Source: Microvirga vignae
Lineage (GTDB): Bacteria > Pseudomonadota > Alphaproteobacteria > Rhizobiales > Beijerinckiaceae
Direction: 5' to 3'
NCBI RefSeq assembly: GCF_001017175.1
Contig: NZ_LCYG01000057.1
Span: forward strand, 1-64,000
Length of the DNA stretch: 64,000 bases
Made by a program: the position numbers and the translations under genes. The notes beneath the pieces are model-generated. The model saw only the letters and a program-made list of their open reading frames with translations, made no database searches and was not told where the DNA came from. Positions 63,703-64,000 of the stretch are shown piece by piece; positions within the stretch are counted from its first letter, which is position 1; every line of letters starts with the position of its first letter.

Positions 63703-64000
63703 CTATTCCTTGGCGTCGAGTGCGCGCCGCAGAGCCATGAAGTCTCGCCAGCCGAGGCGCTTCTGCAGGGGCTGGCGCAGGAGATAGGCCGGATGCAGGG
63801 TCGGCAGCGCCCGGATCTCGCGGCCGTCCTCGGTCTTGTAGGTGAACCAGCGCCCGCGGGTGCGCAGGATTCCGTCCTTCAGGCCGAGCAGGTTCTGGGC
63901 CGCGGGGCCGCCGAGGCAGAGCAGGAATTCAGGAGATGCCAGCTCGATCTGGCGCGCGATGAACGGTTTGCAGATCGCGATTTCCTGCGGGGTCGGCGTG
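63703..64000 (-). CDS. Uracil-DNA glycosylase family 4, C-terminal part
   Basis: Open frame running off the right edge; the last 98 codons are visible. It reads TPTPQEIAICKPFIARQIEL, then LLCLGGPAAQNLLGLKDGIL and LPTLHPAYLLRQPLQKRLGW. The LPTLHPAYLL motif and the TPQE-containing segment are typical of family 4 (thermophilic-type, iron-sulfur) uracil-DNA glycosylases. The N-terminal catalytic motif and first cluster cysteines lie outside the window. It removes uracil from DNA. Confidence 0.9.
   Translation of the reverse strand, partial: TPTPQEIAICKPFIARQIELASPEFLLCLGGPAAQNLLGLKDGILRTRGRWFTYKTEDGREIRALPTLHPAYLLRQPLQKRLGWRDFMALRRALDAKE

Overview
The window is a chromosomal segment of a GC-rich alphaproteobacterium. 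Hyphomicrobiales is likely, and a Microvirga/Methylobacteriaceae-type genome is my best guess. The evidence is a GANTC-type CcrM methylase, an aa3 cytochrome oxidase cluster with CtaG/CoxF/SURF1/DUF983, separate F0 subunits b and b', an IalB-family protein, DUF1127, and many GC-rich palindromic intergenic repeats. No rRNA, tRNA, transposase, integrase or CRISPR array was recognised. Most of the window reads as ordinary core genome.

Layout. 0-2.7 kb: a sulfonate/nitrate/taurine-type ABC importer (binding protein, ATPase, permease, minus strand) behind a perfect 14-bp palindrome. 3-4.4 kb: a PRC-barrel protein and a helix-hairpin-helix protein. 4.5-8.2 kb: a TPP riboswitch followed by the ykoF-E-D-C thiamine/hydroxymethylpyrimidine ECF-type transporter. 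8.2-10.6 kb: a poorly characterised stretch of small unknown genes and extragenic repeats. 10.6-13.2 kb: an EamA exporter and a LysR regulator between two clusters of CGTTCCAG/CTGGAACG octamers. 13.2-17.5 kb: DUF1127, a DUF937-like protein, a MATE exporter and a Kef-type antiporter. 17.6-20.0 kb: ispH-thrB-rnhA. 20-25 kb: peroxiredoxin, a DsbD-N-like protein, YqgE and a membrane GGDEF/EAL protein. 25.2-34.5 kb: on the minus strand, ctaC-ctaD-ctaB-coxF-ctaG-ctaE, DUF983, SURF1, thrC and an M16 peptidase. 34.8-37.3 kb: an IalB protein, a lipoprotein and a CorC/HlyC-type CBS protein.

37.4-42.7 kb: a tandem glycine riboswitch drives gcvT-gcvH-osmC-like-gcvPA-gcvPB. The P-protein is split, an OsmC-family gene sits inside the operon, and a strong terminator closes it. 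42.8-46.4 kb: a HAD hydrolase, then the F0 ATP synthase operon atpI-B-E-b'-b with a sigma70-like promoter and a terminator. 46.5-52.5 kb: smc, a DsbA-like protein, a DUF721/DciA protein and mutY. 52.5-57.9 kb: an accessory-looking block with a monooxygenase/DUF2798 pair, two LysR regulators and a ferric-type ABC importer without an ATPase gene. 58.1-64 kb: ccrM, rnhB, a PA0069-type radical SAM protein, a small GT2-like protein, moaB, a zinc metallopeptidase and the 3' part of a family 4 uracil-DNA glycosylase.

The most distinctive items are the two metabolite riboswitches with their operons, the split gcvP operon carrying an OsmC gene, the paired octamer clusters, a dispersed two-hairpin repeat family with GTCAT...ATGAC outer arms, and the unknown 8.2-10.6 kb region. 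I found no clear evidence of a wholly new multi-gene system.
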